Assembly: GCA_002110485.1 (NCBI GenBank) | Contig: MOWL01000089.1 | Location: 558,001-622,000 of the forward strand | Source of the DNA: Emergomyces orientalis | Lineage: Eukaryota; Ascomycota; Eurotiomycetes; Onygenales; Ajellomycetaceae | DNA: 64,000 nt | Reading direction: 5' to 3' | Shown here: positions 48,701 to 59,624 of the stretch, piece by piece | Position numbering within the stretch: position 1 is the stretch's first letter | Layout of the letters: the number at the start of each line of letters is the position of its first letter | Translations under genes and position numbers: made by a program | Notes under the pieces: model-generated | What the model saw: the letters and a program-made list of their open reading frames with translations, nothing else | Databases searched by the model: none | Told to the model about the DNA's origin: nothing

Positions 48701-50386
48701 TTCGAGACATTCCAACCTAACCCAACACCGCTTACCTCACGTACCCTGGACTGTGAAAAGGTTATCATCGAGTAGCCCAGTGCTGTGGTGGATAATTATA
48801 GCTGCCACGACTCGGGGTCGTGGCCCTACGGCAAGAATGCCAATATACCACAGAGTTAGTAGAACGGTGAGGCGATGTTGCTGTGCCATACCACAGGTTT
48901 CCCACGGAACAGGGCGGGAAAACTCGACATCGCCGCTGGAATTCCGCCGCCGGATAGCCATCAATTCATCATTTGGTATGACAAAACCATACCGCACCTA
49001 TGCAGGTTCATGTGGTGGCTATCTTAGCCGAGATATTGCTTGAATTCCTGCTGATGAAATGCAGTTCCGTGGCGTAAATAGAGCAGTTGTTCCATTTCCG
49101 GCTTGACTTCAGATCCCCAGGAGATCGGTTGGACCAGTTCCTCCTGGCAAACCAGGAAGGTAATATGCTGCATCAGACATGAAGTTATCTGGTGTGACAC
49201 CTTACGCCCCCAGCGCCGAAGTCCCAACGTGTAATGCCATTGATCTGGGTGATCATGTAGCCGATTAAGCGTGGCTCGTAGGGCATAGCGTGGTCGTGTC
49301 ATCATTGAATCGAAATTTCATGTCAGATACCCACCTTGGCATTGATGCTATTGGATGGAGAGTTTATGAAAGACTCCGAATGAATCGGCGTCGTCTCCAT
49401 GAGGTTTCCATGGCGTTCGAAAATAGTAAGCAAATTGAATTCCTGCCATTCACCAACGATGGCAATGTGAGTGCGATCATAAAAGGAATTAGATTAGTGG
49501 TATTCGACCTGTAGATGGCAGGTGAATTGACGGGATATCGAAGGCACCTTTTTGGAGAAGCTCTGTAAAAGTGGCCGACGCCGTTATGCCCGACAATGGG
49601 CTGATAGCAAAGAGGAGGTGGACAAAAAGGTAGTATTCGAGGGCCACAATAGAAATGCCATTAGATCTTGTAGGCAATGATCGGACGCAGCCACTTTTCG
49701 GGGTACACTTCGCAGCGTAGAAGCCAGAACTGACCAGGATCCCTTGCACACCAAATCCCGCCGAAGTGGAGTCGCAATGCCTTGGATGGGAATATATATT
49801 ATTTGGCACTTTCCAACATCAATCATCTTATCCCTGCCACATCACTAGTGGCCCAGCTCGTTATTTTTATCCCGAGCTACACAGTTCCTCGCCTTAAGTT
49901 TGAAACTTTTTCTCAAGTCAGTTTGGCGGTGAACTAGGCCAATTTGACTTGCGGAAACGATTCAAACGGATGGCTGGGCACTATATCTACATAACAACTT
50001 GGCGATACATTAAACTTCTTCTTGAGGGCTGATATCACTGAGCGTGCAGCTGAAATGGTAAGCGCGGGGTTCCAGATGTTTCATCCGCCCAAAATTTCCC
50101 TATCTTTGCAGAGGAAAGATCGAACGGCTTAATGCGAGGACGGAAAGCAGGTCACATGAGCGTGCCGAAGTTTGTGGTGTTGGTAAAGGCCATGGTTTAG
50201 GGGCGGATGCTTCCGATTGATATGCGCGCCCATGTACTGGGCAAGGTTCCAGTTTGCTGGATGAATGAGCTGTTTAAGCTTTCTGACTGGATTCAATCAT
50301 CGGTTACCACCAGAATCCCAGCCAGAAGTCAAACAACCGCAGCTTTGTTCTAGGTGCTCCCAAATGCCCTTGCTTTAAGTTTCATT
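45751..50386. other. 4.6-kb accessory region with decayed fragments
   Basis: No intact gene recognised. Several long frames (45870-46475 +, 48012-48386 -, 49024-49305 -, 49489-49809 -) lack known motifs and do not join by good splice sites. Some, such as 49024-49305 (-), have a protein-like composition and may be relics. Confidence 0.4.
46465..46903 (+). pseudogene. Possible ankyrin-repeat gene relic
   Basis: Two overlapping frames resemble ankyrin units: KLALSLAIEQNHPAPA in the first and NPLTFLVASQNAGLEAILR in the second. They are joined only by a frame change near 46675. Too short and divergent for certainty. Confidence 0.25.
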
Positions 50387-50406
50387 CCCGACCTGAACCT
50401 TCCAAT

Positions 50407-51204
50407 ATGGAATAGTCAGATATCAGTTTATCTGAAATAGTTTTCAAGGAGAGACTTGCGGAACAGAAGTTCTGTGTAATATTTCTTGTTGAGCTAAGAG
50501 GGAAGACCTGTGTAATGAAAGTGGTACGTGATTCCGTGTGTGTTTTTGTTAAGACCTGAAGGATTGTATCTGATACGTTTCCATCAGCATCATGGACAAG
50601 AACCAATAGATCTGCAGGGCGATCCCGTCAACCTCAAACCGAATATCTACGTTCGCGAATCTACCGCATATCGGCGCTTTAAAGAAGCTGGAATCTGTGC
50701 AAAAGGGATTACCCCAGACTTTTATGGGACACTTGAGAATATTGATCCCAAACTCTGTCTCCCCCATTTGAGGATCTTTGTCAAGGGTGATCACCCACCG
50801 ACTGCCATTTTCATGGAGTACATACCAAACATGATAGAGCTACATTCGTCAAATTACACCCCGGAGAGGATGCAGAACTTTATTTCAAGGAATAGACGAG
50901 ATTCACATGGCCCTGGTTCATCATGGTGACATCCACCCTCGGAATATGATGATATTAGAGGACGACCCTACAAGAGCAATCTGGATTGATTTGGATAGGG
51001 CACGGACCTTCAATGTGGAACTCAACGAACCAAGAGTGGATTGACTGCGAGAAGCTCCTTGTTTCTGAGATGGCCAAAGACATGGTGAGTGCGCTGGCCT
51101 CCTCCCTCGCCATAGGAGTGACGCCTTAGCTAACTCTTCTTGTCATGTAGAAGGCGGATTTCATTGATGGAAAGACAAACCGATGTCTTCAATACTACCA
51201 ATGA
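50407..51204 (+). pseudogene. Fungal phosphotransferase-like (PK-like) kinase pseudogene
   Basis: Nearly full remnant of a fungal kinase-like protein. A typical intron is kept at 50524-50587 (GTACGT...CATCAG) and a second begins with GTGAGT near 51085 and ends at TGTAG. Across frames the fold is clear: KTCVMKV (Lys strand), YVRESTAYRRF, TAIFMEYIPNM (hinge), VHHGDIHPRNMM (catalytic loop), AIWIDLDRART (metal site), EWIDCEKLLVSEMAKDM, and the tail KADFIDGKTNRCL. Lesions: a TAG two codons after the first ATG, a frame change near 50882, and a change back near 51020-51040. Disabled copy of a family that is often amplified in Onygenales and other ascomycetes. Confidence 0.8.
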
Positions 51205-52139
51205 TTATTTTGTTTCCTTAGCGCAGTCTAACGCTTCTGATTCACGCCTCCGTATTCCCATGTGTGGTGAAGGCATCCAATTATAAAATTCGTGAATGCT
51301 TCATTCTCCAATTTCTTTCGGGCTTCAAGTTACTCGTAAATCGAATAGCATAATGCCGTGTAATATTCCTTGTATTCCATTTTTAGAACCAGTCAAAAAG
51401 AGCTCGAAAACAATCGGGCAACCTGGTCAGCGGGATGCCGGGTATGTTGTCCTGGAAATCTGACGAGGCAAATTGATCAGGAAGAGATGCTCGAGTTTGA
51501 GTATAATCATAAGTTGCAGTACTGGAATAGGTCGCTCCATTCTTGCCTCAAGTTGGTACGGCATTAGATAGCACGTTTATCGAGTTGGCAGCTTCGCTGG
51601 ATCGAGGCCATAGGCTCAGGAGTTCGAATGTATTTGTTTCCATGCTATGAGAAATAACCGCGGAAATTTTCACATAGATCCCAGTTCAACTGACCGGAAC
51701 TGAGTTGCGAGGCTCTGTAGTTATATACAACCTGTCACCCAAACGCAGTCAAGAGGATGATTGCAAAGAGGGATCAAATCATGGATAAACACCATGTGCG
51801 ATTCAAGATTTCTGCAGTTCTGTATATATTCCGAGGGAGAGGGGTGAGAGAGATGATCGTACATAATAGAGGAGAAAATAGCGTTCTGTATACACCAACG
51901 ACACCTGAAAATGGCCAAAATAATGTTGATAAAATGTACAGCGAAGATTCCGGGTAAGTGAGACCCGGGAAAAGGAGAATGCAAAGGAAATTATGTATGT
52001 CACACATGCCAAAAAGAAAGAAAAAAATGGGGAAAAAGAAAAAGAAAAAGCGAGGAAATCTGCCTTCTCTTTTCGCAATTTAAGGCATGGGAAAATTGCT
52101 GAGAGATGGTGATTTCGCAATGGGACCTAGACACCGTAT
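51205..52139. other. Intergenic, no gene seen
   Basis: Frames at 51370-51567 (+) and 51721-52120 (both strands) show no known motif. The stretch 52010-52060 is A-rich low complexity at the 3' side of the Cox14-like gene. Confidence 0.5.
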
Positions 52140-53128
52140 CTATCGTCCCGTTATCCAGCTCGTCCAACCCCTTTTCGGTTCGTTCGACCCTTCATCCGTC
52201 TTTTGTTCTAATTGGTCTGGCCCGCCTGGGTTAGGCCCCCGCTCGAACGGCGCACCATTTTCCGCTCTCTGAGCATTCACAGCTTCAAGCACGCTCGGTC
52301 TCGCATTGGCGATTTCATCACCCCCCTTGAATTCAGCACCTGCAACGTCTTCATTTTTCAATCCTCCAAATAACCATTCCTTTCCCTTGTAGTACATTGT
52401 TTGCTTTTTCAGTTCCTCTTTCTGCCTCTTTTCCTCCTCCGCCGCTTTTTCCTTTTCGAGCAATCTGAGCTGATCTGGCGTAGGATTGCCTGCAACATAC
52501 GCCTTTCTTGCATCTAAAAGCTTTTGTAATTCTTTATCAATCCACAGTTGCCGTTGGCGGCGATTGTAAAGTATCAACGATGTTGCTGAGTAGACCGTGA
52601 GAGCAGCAGCAATACCTAAATTGAAAAACAACCGTCTCATTAGCACGCCTCCCCAAGGAAATAGAAGACAAAGCCGGGAATAGCAAGTCAAGGAAGAATA
52701 AATTCCATTTCCTATATTCCAACCGTGGTAAAAAGCACCATCCAACATGGAAAAAGCACAATTATAATCCACCCCCAGTCGAACCTGGAATGCAGGGGAT
52801 CAACCATACCAGACGCAGCTATAAGAGTATAAACCGTAACCTTGTGTGCACGGTCGGCCCATATCCGCCCCTTTGACATAAACCGATCCATCGGGGTAAA
52901 CGCCTTCGCATACCGCGCTGCCCGAGCTTCAGCTCGTAGTCGCTCAACCTTTTGCTTGGGAGTCTCCTGTTTCGCACCCTTGGGCCCCGGGGAAGATCCA
53001 GTTGTTTTAGTTGATCTGGTTCCCGTGCCCGCCCATTTTGAGAGCCCTGAATTTGCTACTGACGGTTTCGAGGAAGCATAAGGACCTGTTGCTGTGAAGC
53101 GGGTTGCGTCTGCTGCGGAACGGGACAT
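52140..53128 (-). CDS. Small mitochondrial membrane protein, Cox14 (cytochrome oxidase assembly) family
   Basis: Likely inner-membrane protein of the fungal Cox14 domain family, which helps regulate Cox1 synthesis and complex IV assembly. Exons 53128-52810 and 52615-52140, with a 194-nt intron, give 264 aa. The N-terminal ~55 residues are rich in Ser/Thr/Ala/Lys and lack acidic residues, as in a mitochondrial presequence. MDRFMSKGRIWADRAHKVTV (~85-104) leads into one hydrophobic helix made across the splice (TLIAASG|IAAALTVYSATSLILYN). A charged, coiled-coil-like stretch rich in Glu/Lys follows (~130-190), then a polar tail ending WTSWITGR. Yeast Cox14 is far shorter; long fungal versions are usual. 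It shares a 440-bp promoter with the DUF2458 gene. Domain name recognised by pattern, not by search. Confidence 0.7.
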
Positions 53129-53568
53129 TGTTGCGAGAGATAGAGGCTAGGCCAATTGGCCCTTCGCAGCGGGAGTGCGGGGTCTTTAAAATGCCGCTGG
53201 CAATACGGGCCGTCGAAGAACTGTTTCCTATTGACAAGTAATAAAGGCAGGGCTCGTAGTTGTCCGGAGCGTTGTTTGGGTAATTTGGTGATTTCCCGCT
53301 TGGGGAATTTTTTTTCGGATGCAGACGCTCGGTCAGCCAAGACTCTGGACCAAATCAGGCCTAGCGTGGAGCAGTCGATTGTTGATAACCTCATGTCTAG
53401 ATATGCCACAGCTACAACTACATACACCACTTCAGCAACTAATTTGATAGAGAACGCAGAGCAGAGATATAGCAGTTGATTTTGTGTACTGGGGAATAAT
53501 CGAAGGATTGTACCTCACTTCACCTGATACCATAGCATTTCTCGTCAAAAAACCCGCAATCACATCTA
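53129..53568. promoter_or_regulatory. Bidirectional promoter of the Cox14-like and DUF2458 genes
   Basis: 440 bases between two divergent ATGs, with no other gene. Open frames here are antisense shadows. Confidence 0.55.
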
Positions 53569-54487
53569 ATGGCTGCTCCATCAAACAACCCTGTCCCAGA
53601 TCTCGCTTCAGTTCTGAAGACACTTTCAGCATATGCCCCAGTTGCTCTTGATCAATCCATAACTCCTTTGAACCCCTCAGTCGCGAGCTCGAATTATAGT
53701 TCGCATACCAGAGCAACTCCAATTCCTAGACATGCGCCCCTGGAACAGAACCCGGGGCATCTAAATCAGCCAGTCAACTTACCCGATCCGTCCACAATAA
53801 CAGCCTGGCCCGCGGCATTAAAATATGTCATGAAAACCGTGGCGCAAAATGAAACCACTCAATCCAAGATTAGGAGGCTGATTCGCACGCAACATGACCA
53901 TGAGAAACAGTGGTGGGAGGGCAGACAAGCATTGCTATCAAAGCAAGCAGGCCGGGAACAAAAGAAGAAACAGCTTGATGAGGTCTTGTAAGCTGAGGAA
54001 TTCTAATCTGTTCCATTTGATTGCGGTGACACTTCTGGGAATAGTTTGATAACTCTCATTTCTAGACGTTCAGTTGGCGGGGTGGTTGCGAATGACTCGG
54101 ATGGCCCTGTATGTGCATACCCTGTTTTACATCCACAAACACCATGGCCATTTCTGTCCATTGCATGTCAGACTATGCTTTGAGTTATATTCGAGTAAAT
54201 TATTATGCTGATATCGCCTTGCCTCTATGTAGAGCCTCCAGGATGATAAAATCGAACTTGACACGTACGACAAAAAGGTGTATAAGGCCCTGACAACAAT
54301 GTCGAAAGCCCTAGACGCAGAATTGCGCGGCCTGGGCATACCCTTTTTTAGTATTCAACATAAACTAGTTGATTCGTCAGCTAATCCGGTTTCGGATTCG
54401 CATTCAAGTGTCCTTCTCAAACCAGATGATCTCACCGCGTTACAGTTGCGAATGCTGCAACTCTTGGAAGATCTTTGTAAAGATTAA
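53569..54487 (+). CDS. DUF2458 family protein (fungal, function unknown)
   Basis: Matches the conserved fungal DUF2458 pattern: ITAWPAALKYVMKTVAQNE (~85-103), a charged helical stretch IRRLIRTQHDHEKQWWEGRQ, and a C-terminal KVYKALTTMSKALDAELRGL plus FFSIQHKLV. Exons 53569-53987, 54066-54108 and 54233-54487 give 238 aa; donors GTAAGC and GTATGT and both TAG acceptors are good. No signal peptide or membrane helix; predicted mostly helical. No biochemical role can be stated. Divergent from the Cox14-like gene, which may only reflect compact spacing. Confidence 0.85.
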
Positions 54488-56249
54488 ATACTTGGGATAT
54501 CCGGGACCAGTCGATGCCCTTGCAGCTTCTAAATGGATTATCGAAATTTGAGAAGCTTTGGCAATCGGGTGCTCCTTAACAGGAGACATATACCCACACA
54601 GGTCAGACGATTGACAGATCTTACAAATAAAAATTCCTTAACATTGTTTATGTCATCCGCCAGATTCTACGTCCCGGATTTGGTTCGAGGCCTTTCAGTC
54701 ATACCCAGGGAGCACGAACCTCGTCACACAATTTGTGATCCGGCCTATCATACGCCTGCTTTTTCAGCATTTGGTTGGTTGATATTCTGCATTCGAACGA
54801 GTCCTGAAACACATCATAAACGTTTAGCCCTTCCCTCTTCGCAGGATTATTCATTTGCCGAGCTACGGTGGAATCGTATCTGATTGTCTTGAAACGAAGT
54901 ATTTGATGACATACCAGCCAACGAAAGGATTCGCACCTTAACGATTTTCCGTCACCGGTCTGCGATAATATGCATGGCCATATCATTTGTATCCATCTCA
55001 TTTGGTAGATAGGTAGATATAAGAGAAAAATGGGCTTGTTCACTTCAATGCAGGTATAATTCTTTTTCGGCATAGCTTCAGCTTCTTACGTGATGAAGAA
55101 GGTTTGGTGGAATTTAAACCCAACAAACCTAAGTTTTACCTCCCGCCTTTTCCCGTTTCGGACGTCGTTTCTTCGTCTATGTAAATATGGTATTTCCCGT
55201 ATCCCGCCCCAGCACGGAAATAAAATTCGCAAAGTGCTGAACCTCAGAGTCCTGAGAAACTGGCCAGTCCCAATGCATTATTTTAGTGATGGGCATATCG
55301 TAGGAGTGGTTTGTCCAGTCCAGAATGCCCTTTGGCTCGCCACATATAGCTCGCGTGTTTATGCGTGTGGAGCCTCCGCTGTTCGACTTGCACTGATAAA
55401 TGGACCAGTGTCCGAGACTGGCTGAAGAGACTTGGCTGAGGTGGTAATGGGCGACGATCCGGATGCTGCCTGACTGGCGTGTTGTCGGTAAAGGGGCTGT
55501 AAGGAGTTATGCGAGTTGTCATGGCTGGCTGGTCGGTTGGTTGCGCTCTTTCTTTTCTCTCTTTCTCTTTCGTCTTCTGTTTCCTCTTTTCTTTTCTTTG
55601 GTTTTTGAGATTGAGACTGGGTCGGGGTGAAGATGTGTAGGTGTAGGTACATACTTGTGAATCGCAAGATCAAGGAGATATACAAGGAGGGCTTTGGGAT
55701 AGTAAATAGCGGGCTTCATCATGGCTTTAAATAGTAAACACATCCTTAACTTGTGGTCTGTAAGTTATGCGAGCCTTGAGAATTTGTCCTGCGAGGCGCA
55801 AGTATTGTAGTAAAAATCAACATCAATGTAGTTTCAGTATGGGAATCTCCATGCTGGTACGGCCTTGGGATATCAAATGGATTTTCTTGTGGAGAAGAAA
55901 GAAAGTACCATGGCGCAGACTTCCTTTTATATCAACGTCGAAGTAACAAAGAGTCATGTAATATCCAAGATACGTGCGGAAGAGAGTGATGCCGGCTCTC
56001 CTGATGATATATAAGCTTGAAGCCAACACACGGACGCTACAGAATTCCAGAGTAGCGTTTTTCCATCTTCTAAATTAGGTGTTGTTGCGTGTCGAACATC
56101 TGGCGTCTTGACGACAAAAATGGAACCTGCCCTTACCCCTGTCTTTGGTGTTTTGATAAGGTTCGCACCCATCACTAACGATTAAACTCAAAACTTCAAC
56201 CAACCTCCTTTGTTGCCTTTTCTGAGGGCCGAGTATGACCTTGAAAACA
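54488..56249. other. Intergenic, no clear gene
   Basis: Frames at 54533-54883 (+), 54699-55073 (-) and 55359-55743 (-) lack known motifs. A T/C-rich stretch at 55545-55605 makes a spurious Lys/Arg-rich frame on the - strand. Confidence 0.5.
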
Positions 56250-56854
56250 ATGCGAACATTTACTGATGCCCCCAAACTGGATAGATATCGTGCAGCTGGG
56301 TCCTTGACAAACCATCACCCGGTTCTTCAACTAGCAACGTAAGAATTTTAATGCCCCGATGTCACCAAGCAACCATCATATGGTTTCGAGCCGGTGTAGA
56401 CGAAGCCTAGCTGTGCCTAGTTGTGTCGGTTTATGTTGAATGGTCTCGATGTATTTAGCGTCTTGGAGAAATTAGCCACCATACTTTATGTACAGGCTTT
56501 CTTGCAGGCCGGGTCTGCGGGAAGAGCGTGTGATAAATCGATGCTCCCTCAGGCTTACCTGCCACAAAAGGGGGGAGGGAAGGCGAGTAATAAGGTGTGT
56601 CGGTATTGGATGTAAGTCGGGTTTTTCATATCTTCTCCCCTTTCGCTCCCAAACAGTCTATAGGTTTATTCACTACTTATTTGCTAACCATCCATCATCC
56701 ACACAGAGCCACGGTTTTATCGGACTTCGCCAATGCGGGACTCATTGGGCGAGACGCTTTTCAGTCGATGCTCAGAAATATGAGGTATCAGTATTATAAA
56801 AATATACCCCCGACGTGGTTTGATATAATTCCAGGAATTTTCGGCAATGGATAA
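56250..56854 (+). CDS. Small three-exon protein of unknown family
   Basis: Not visible as a single open frame, but three pieces splice cleanly: 56250-56338, 56459-56611 and 56707-56854. Donors are GTAAGA and GTAAGT, acceptors TTTAG and CACAG, phases match (2, 2), and the product is 129 aa ending FGNG. It begins MRTFTDAPKLDRYRAAGSL; the first splice gives QLATVLEKLATILYVQAF, a probable amphipathic or hydrophobic helix (~28-45); then GGGKASNKVCRYW and, after the second splice, IATVLSDFANAGLIGRDAF and the aromatic end YYKNIPPTWFDIIPG. The regular composition and strong splice sites argue for a real gene. I do not recognise the family; it might also be the conserved end of a larger ancestral protein. 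No signal peptide evident. Confidence 0.65.
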
Positions 56855-57302
56855 GTGTTACCGGAATTCCGTTGAATTGAACTGGATATATGGAAATTTT
56901 CATTCCGCTAATATTAGTTCCGGCAAACATAGAGATTTGGGGTAGTTAGTGGTTGTCGGTGCGTATCATTTGATTTCGGGTGGAATATAGCGGGTATATC
57001 ATGTAATCGCACAGATTTCGTCTGTGTGTTCACTCTGAATAGAAATTTACTTGCTCTTATATTTTTGACGAAGCTCTGGTGCATATAAATGGCGATTTTA
57101 TGCAAAACTAGCAAGACCCTATCTACATCCCTAATTCTGTACATACATATTCGCTATTGGTTTTTAAACCATTTCTCCGTTACCCAGGTGGCTGTAGCGA
57201 CGTAGGCCAATCTCAGCAGGCAGGCATTGAAGGAACAGGTAACAGCGTCAGGGCTCACCCTGGAATCCATGTAAACGGTATTGAAGTGAGCTAAAGCGCT
57301 AA
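56855..57302. other. Intergenic between convergent genes
   Basis: 448 bases between the small unknown gene (+) and the DUF7580-type gene (-). No gene seen. Confidence 0.6.
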
Positions 57303-59310
57303 CTAGTCATAAGAACCGGGAATGAGTTCGAAGGTGGCCTGTATTGGCGCAACAACGTCATCGAAGAAAGTTCTTCTGAACGACCTGAATCCGAACGTGT
57401 TCATATCCTCTGGCCCAGGAAAGAGGAACCTCAAGCATCGATCAGCTGCATTCGCATACGTCCTGCCATGATCTCGACACAGTCTCTCAATTTGGTATTT
57501 CGCCACTTCATAGTCGTCCACGACCGAATGGCTATTGGTTGCCTGGTTGCCTGGTTGCCTTGTTTGGTTCCGTGGGCTGCTACTTGGCTCCTATATCTTT
57601 CCCGAATTTCATTGAAAGAACTATCAAGGCCAAGTTCGATAAATCGGATGCCCAGGGTGAACAAGGTCATGTTTTTGATCTGATTGTTCTGGAAATCTCC
57701 ATTCTGAGTGGTTGGGGAGGTTGGGCGCCCAGTAGCATATTCAGAGGCTTTAGGGTCTGGCAAAATAGAGGAGTCGTAGAGGAATGGATGAGGAGAGAGA
57801 TGAGAGGCGGTTATCCCAAGTTGGTCTTCTAGAAACAATCGTACTCTGTTGCCATTTAGCCTGCCCCCAAGCCAAGGAGAGTCACAAAGATGGAGCACTG
57901 CCCAAGAGAGCGCTGCTGCGATCCCAAATCGTTGTTTTCTGGTAAGTGCTAGATGTGAGTTGATACGAGGATGTGAAGCTTCGGATAATAGCGAATCAAG
58001 ATCTATTGTTCGTTTCTCTGCCGAAAGGCAGCTTTGAATGGTATGATGAACAGGCTCGACACGGAGCTGTTTACATGGATGGGAATCGGGAATCGGGATG
58101 TACCCAAGAACCGATTGACCGCCTTGTGGAGGCTGCAACATATCGCAGAGCTTGACAGGCGAACTAGGCGATGCAGGTTGTGAATGGGCGGGCATGTTAT
58201 TAACAGATGATCGACGAGAGTGCGCTGATATAGAGTTAGTTGCATCTTGCTAGTGAAACAAGTGTTGGAACGCTTGCCTGAAGAGGAAATTCTCGGAGAA
58301 GAATCAAAATTCTTGGATTCGCGGTTCTCCTTAGGCTGTAGAACTCCCAGGAAGTTAAGGCCCCTGTTCGCTCCTTTGAAGGTTTGGGCGCGGGCGTGAT
58401 GGGAGTAAGGGTACGGCGGTGGGTCGTGGGTGCAATGCAAGGGGATTGTGGTGTATTTTGAATTGGCAATTCCGAGTCTTCGATTTTTATAGACAATATT
58501 TTCCAGGTCGTGCCCTTGGTTGAATTACCGTGGGTTGAACCTCCTATCGAAAAGGCCACATTGAACGTGGTGGCGGCAAATAGAATGTTTTCGTGCCAGT
58601 TCAACTCAATACTGCTTTCGTGAGGAGAAGAACAGCAACAACCAAAGCTCGGACCTAATGCCTTGTGAAGAGCTTGTGCGTTCGCTCGGATCTCACATGT
58701 CCTATTGTCGTCAAATCGAGTCCTTATGTAATTAACAATCCGATGCTCTGAATCCGAAGATATATCTCTTTTCTCCAGACCGCAGTTTTGCAGCGCCAAA
58801 TTCCAATCTCGAAGTTGTTCGAAAATTTCTTTCCGCTGCTTCGATCCAAAACTTCTTCTGACTCTACGCCATTCCCACTTGACACGGTCCGATCTGGCAT
58901 GTTCCCAGCTTGGCTATGCGTAAAAACAGCCCATAATCAATTAAGCTGAATGTCTTAATTATTTGGGAATAGGTTGAACCCACCTGACCTTGTGCATCAG
59001 GATAGAGTTCAATGGCAACTTGATTTATAAGGGCGTCCATCTCGCGAATGATGGCAATGAAGTCTTGCGAGTTGTCCGGGAAGCGTAGGTAAAGCGCAAG
59101 CTCCAGCTCATCGAGGGTTGGGTCTTTGAGGTCGATCGTTCTGAGAGTCGTGTCCAGTTGTTGCTTTTGGAGGAATATGTTGTTTCTAATTGACAAGACA
59201 GTGTGCTCCCATTTCCAGAAGCGCTCTACTGGACCCCACGCTCTCTTGTAGTTGTCAAGCGCATCCAGAATGAGGGGAACTGTGCCGAGGACGACACCCG
59301 CAACCTCCAT
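57303..59310 (-). CDS. DUF7580-type pseudokinase-like protein, reading frame disturbed (possible pseudogene)
   Basis: Member of the fungal proteins with a HeLo-like helical N-terminus and a C-terminal DUF7580 domain, which looks like a degraded kinase lobe and often occurs near incompatibility or innate-immunity genes. Start 59310 (ACTATGG; MEVAGVVLGTVPLILDAL). Exon 1 59310-58984 and exon 2 from 58913 join in phase 0 into KWEWRRVRRSFGSKQRK, continuing to TTWKILSIKIED. The C-terminal part (~58173-57303) shows IDLDSLLSE, RKQRFGIAAALSWAVLHLCDS, MTLFTLGIRFIELGL, then in another frame DDYEVAKYQIERL and the end FFDDVVAPIQ. Two problems: the linker at 58200-58380 needs a frame change or a weak intron, and the frame shifts at a triplicated 8-bp repeat (57537-57560). 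A 41-nt intron there is possible but shorter than usual. Divergent from the C2H2-vWA gene. Confidence 0.6.
57537..57560 (+). repeat. Triplicated 8-bp repeat inside the DUF7580-type gene
   Basis: GGTTGCCT occurs three times in tandem with no mismatch. The gene's downstream reading frame fits if the array held two units (or five), but not three, because 8 is not a multiple of three. Confidence 0.9.
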
Positions 59311-59624
59311 AGTCGCGTTAACGACTGGGCAAGAGTTTAGCAAACCATAGATACTCAAGAGCACGGAGCTTCCAATCCACCGTTCTGCGATCAGCTCCTG
59401 TGGTTGTTGATGCTGAACTCTGCCATGGATGGGCGTCCAGAGAATGCCGTTGTGAAATGGTGACATGCATGAAACACGTGCTAGGGTTTTGGTTCAACCC
59501 AGGCGGGGTATGTATGAGCGTACCCATGCACATAGACTGGTATGGTGGGGGTGGGGTTGAGATTGAAAAACTGAAGCTGACACCGAAGTCGAGGCTAAAT
59601 GATTCCAAGTTGGTTATAATAAAT
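59311..59624. promoter_or_regulatory. Shared promoter of the DUF7580-type and C2H2-vWA genes
   Basis: 314 bases between two divergent ATGs. No separate gene. The short distance suggests joint control of the pair. Confidence 0.5.
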
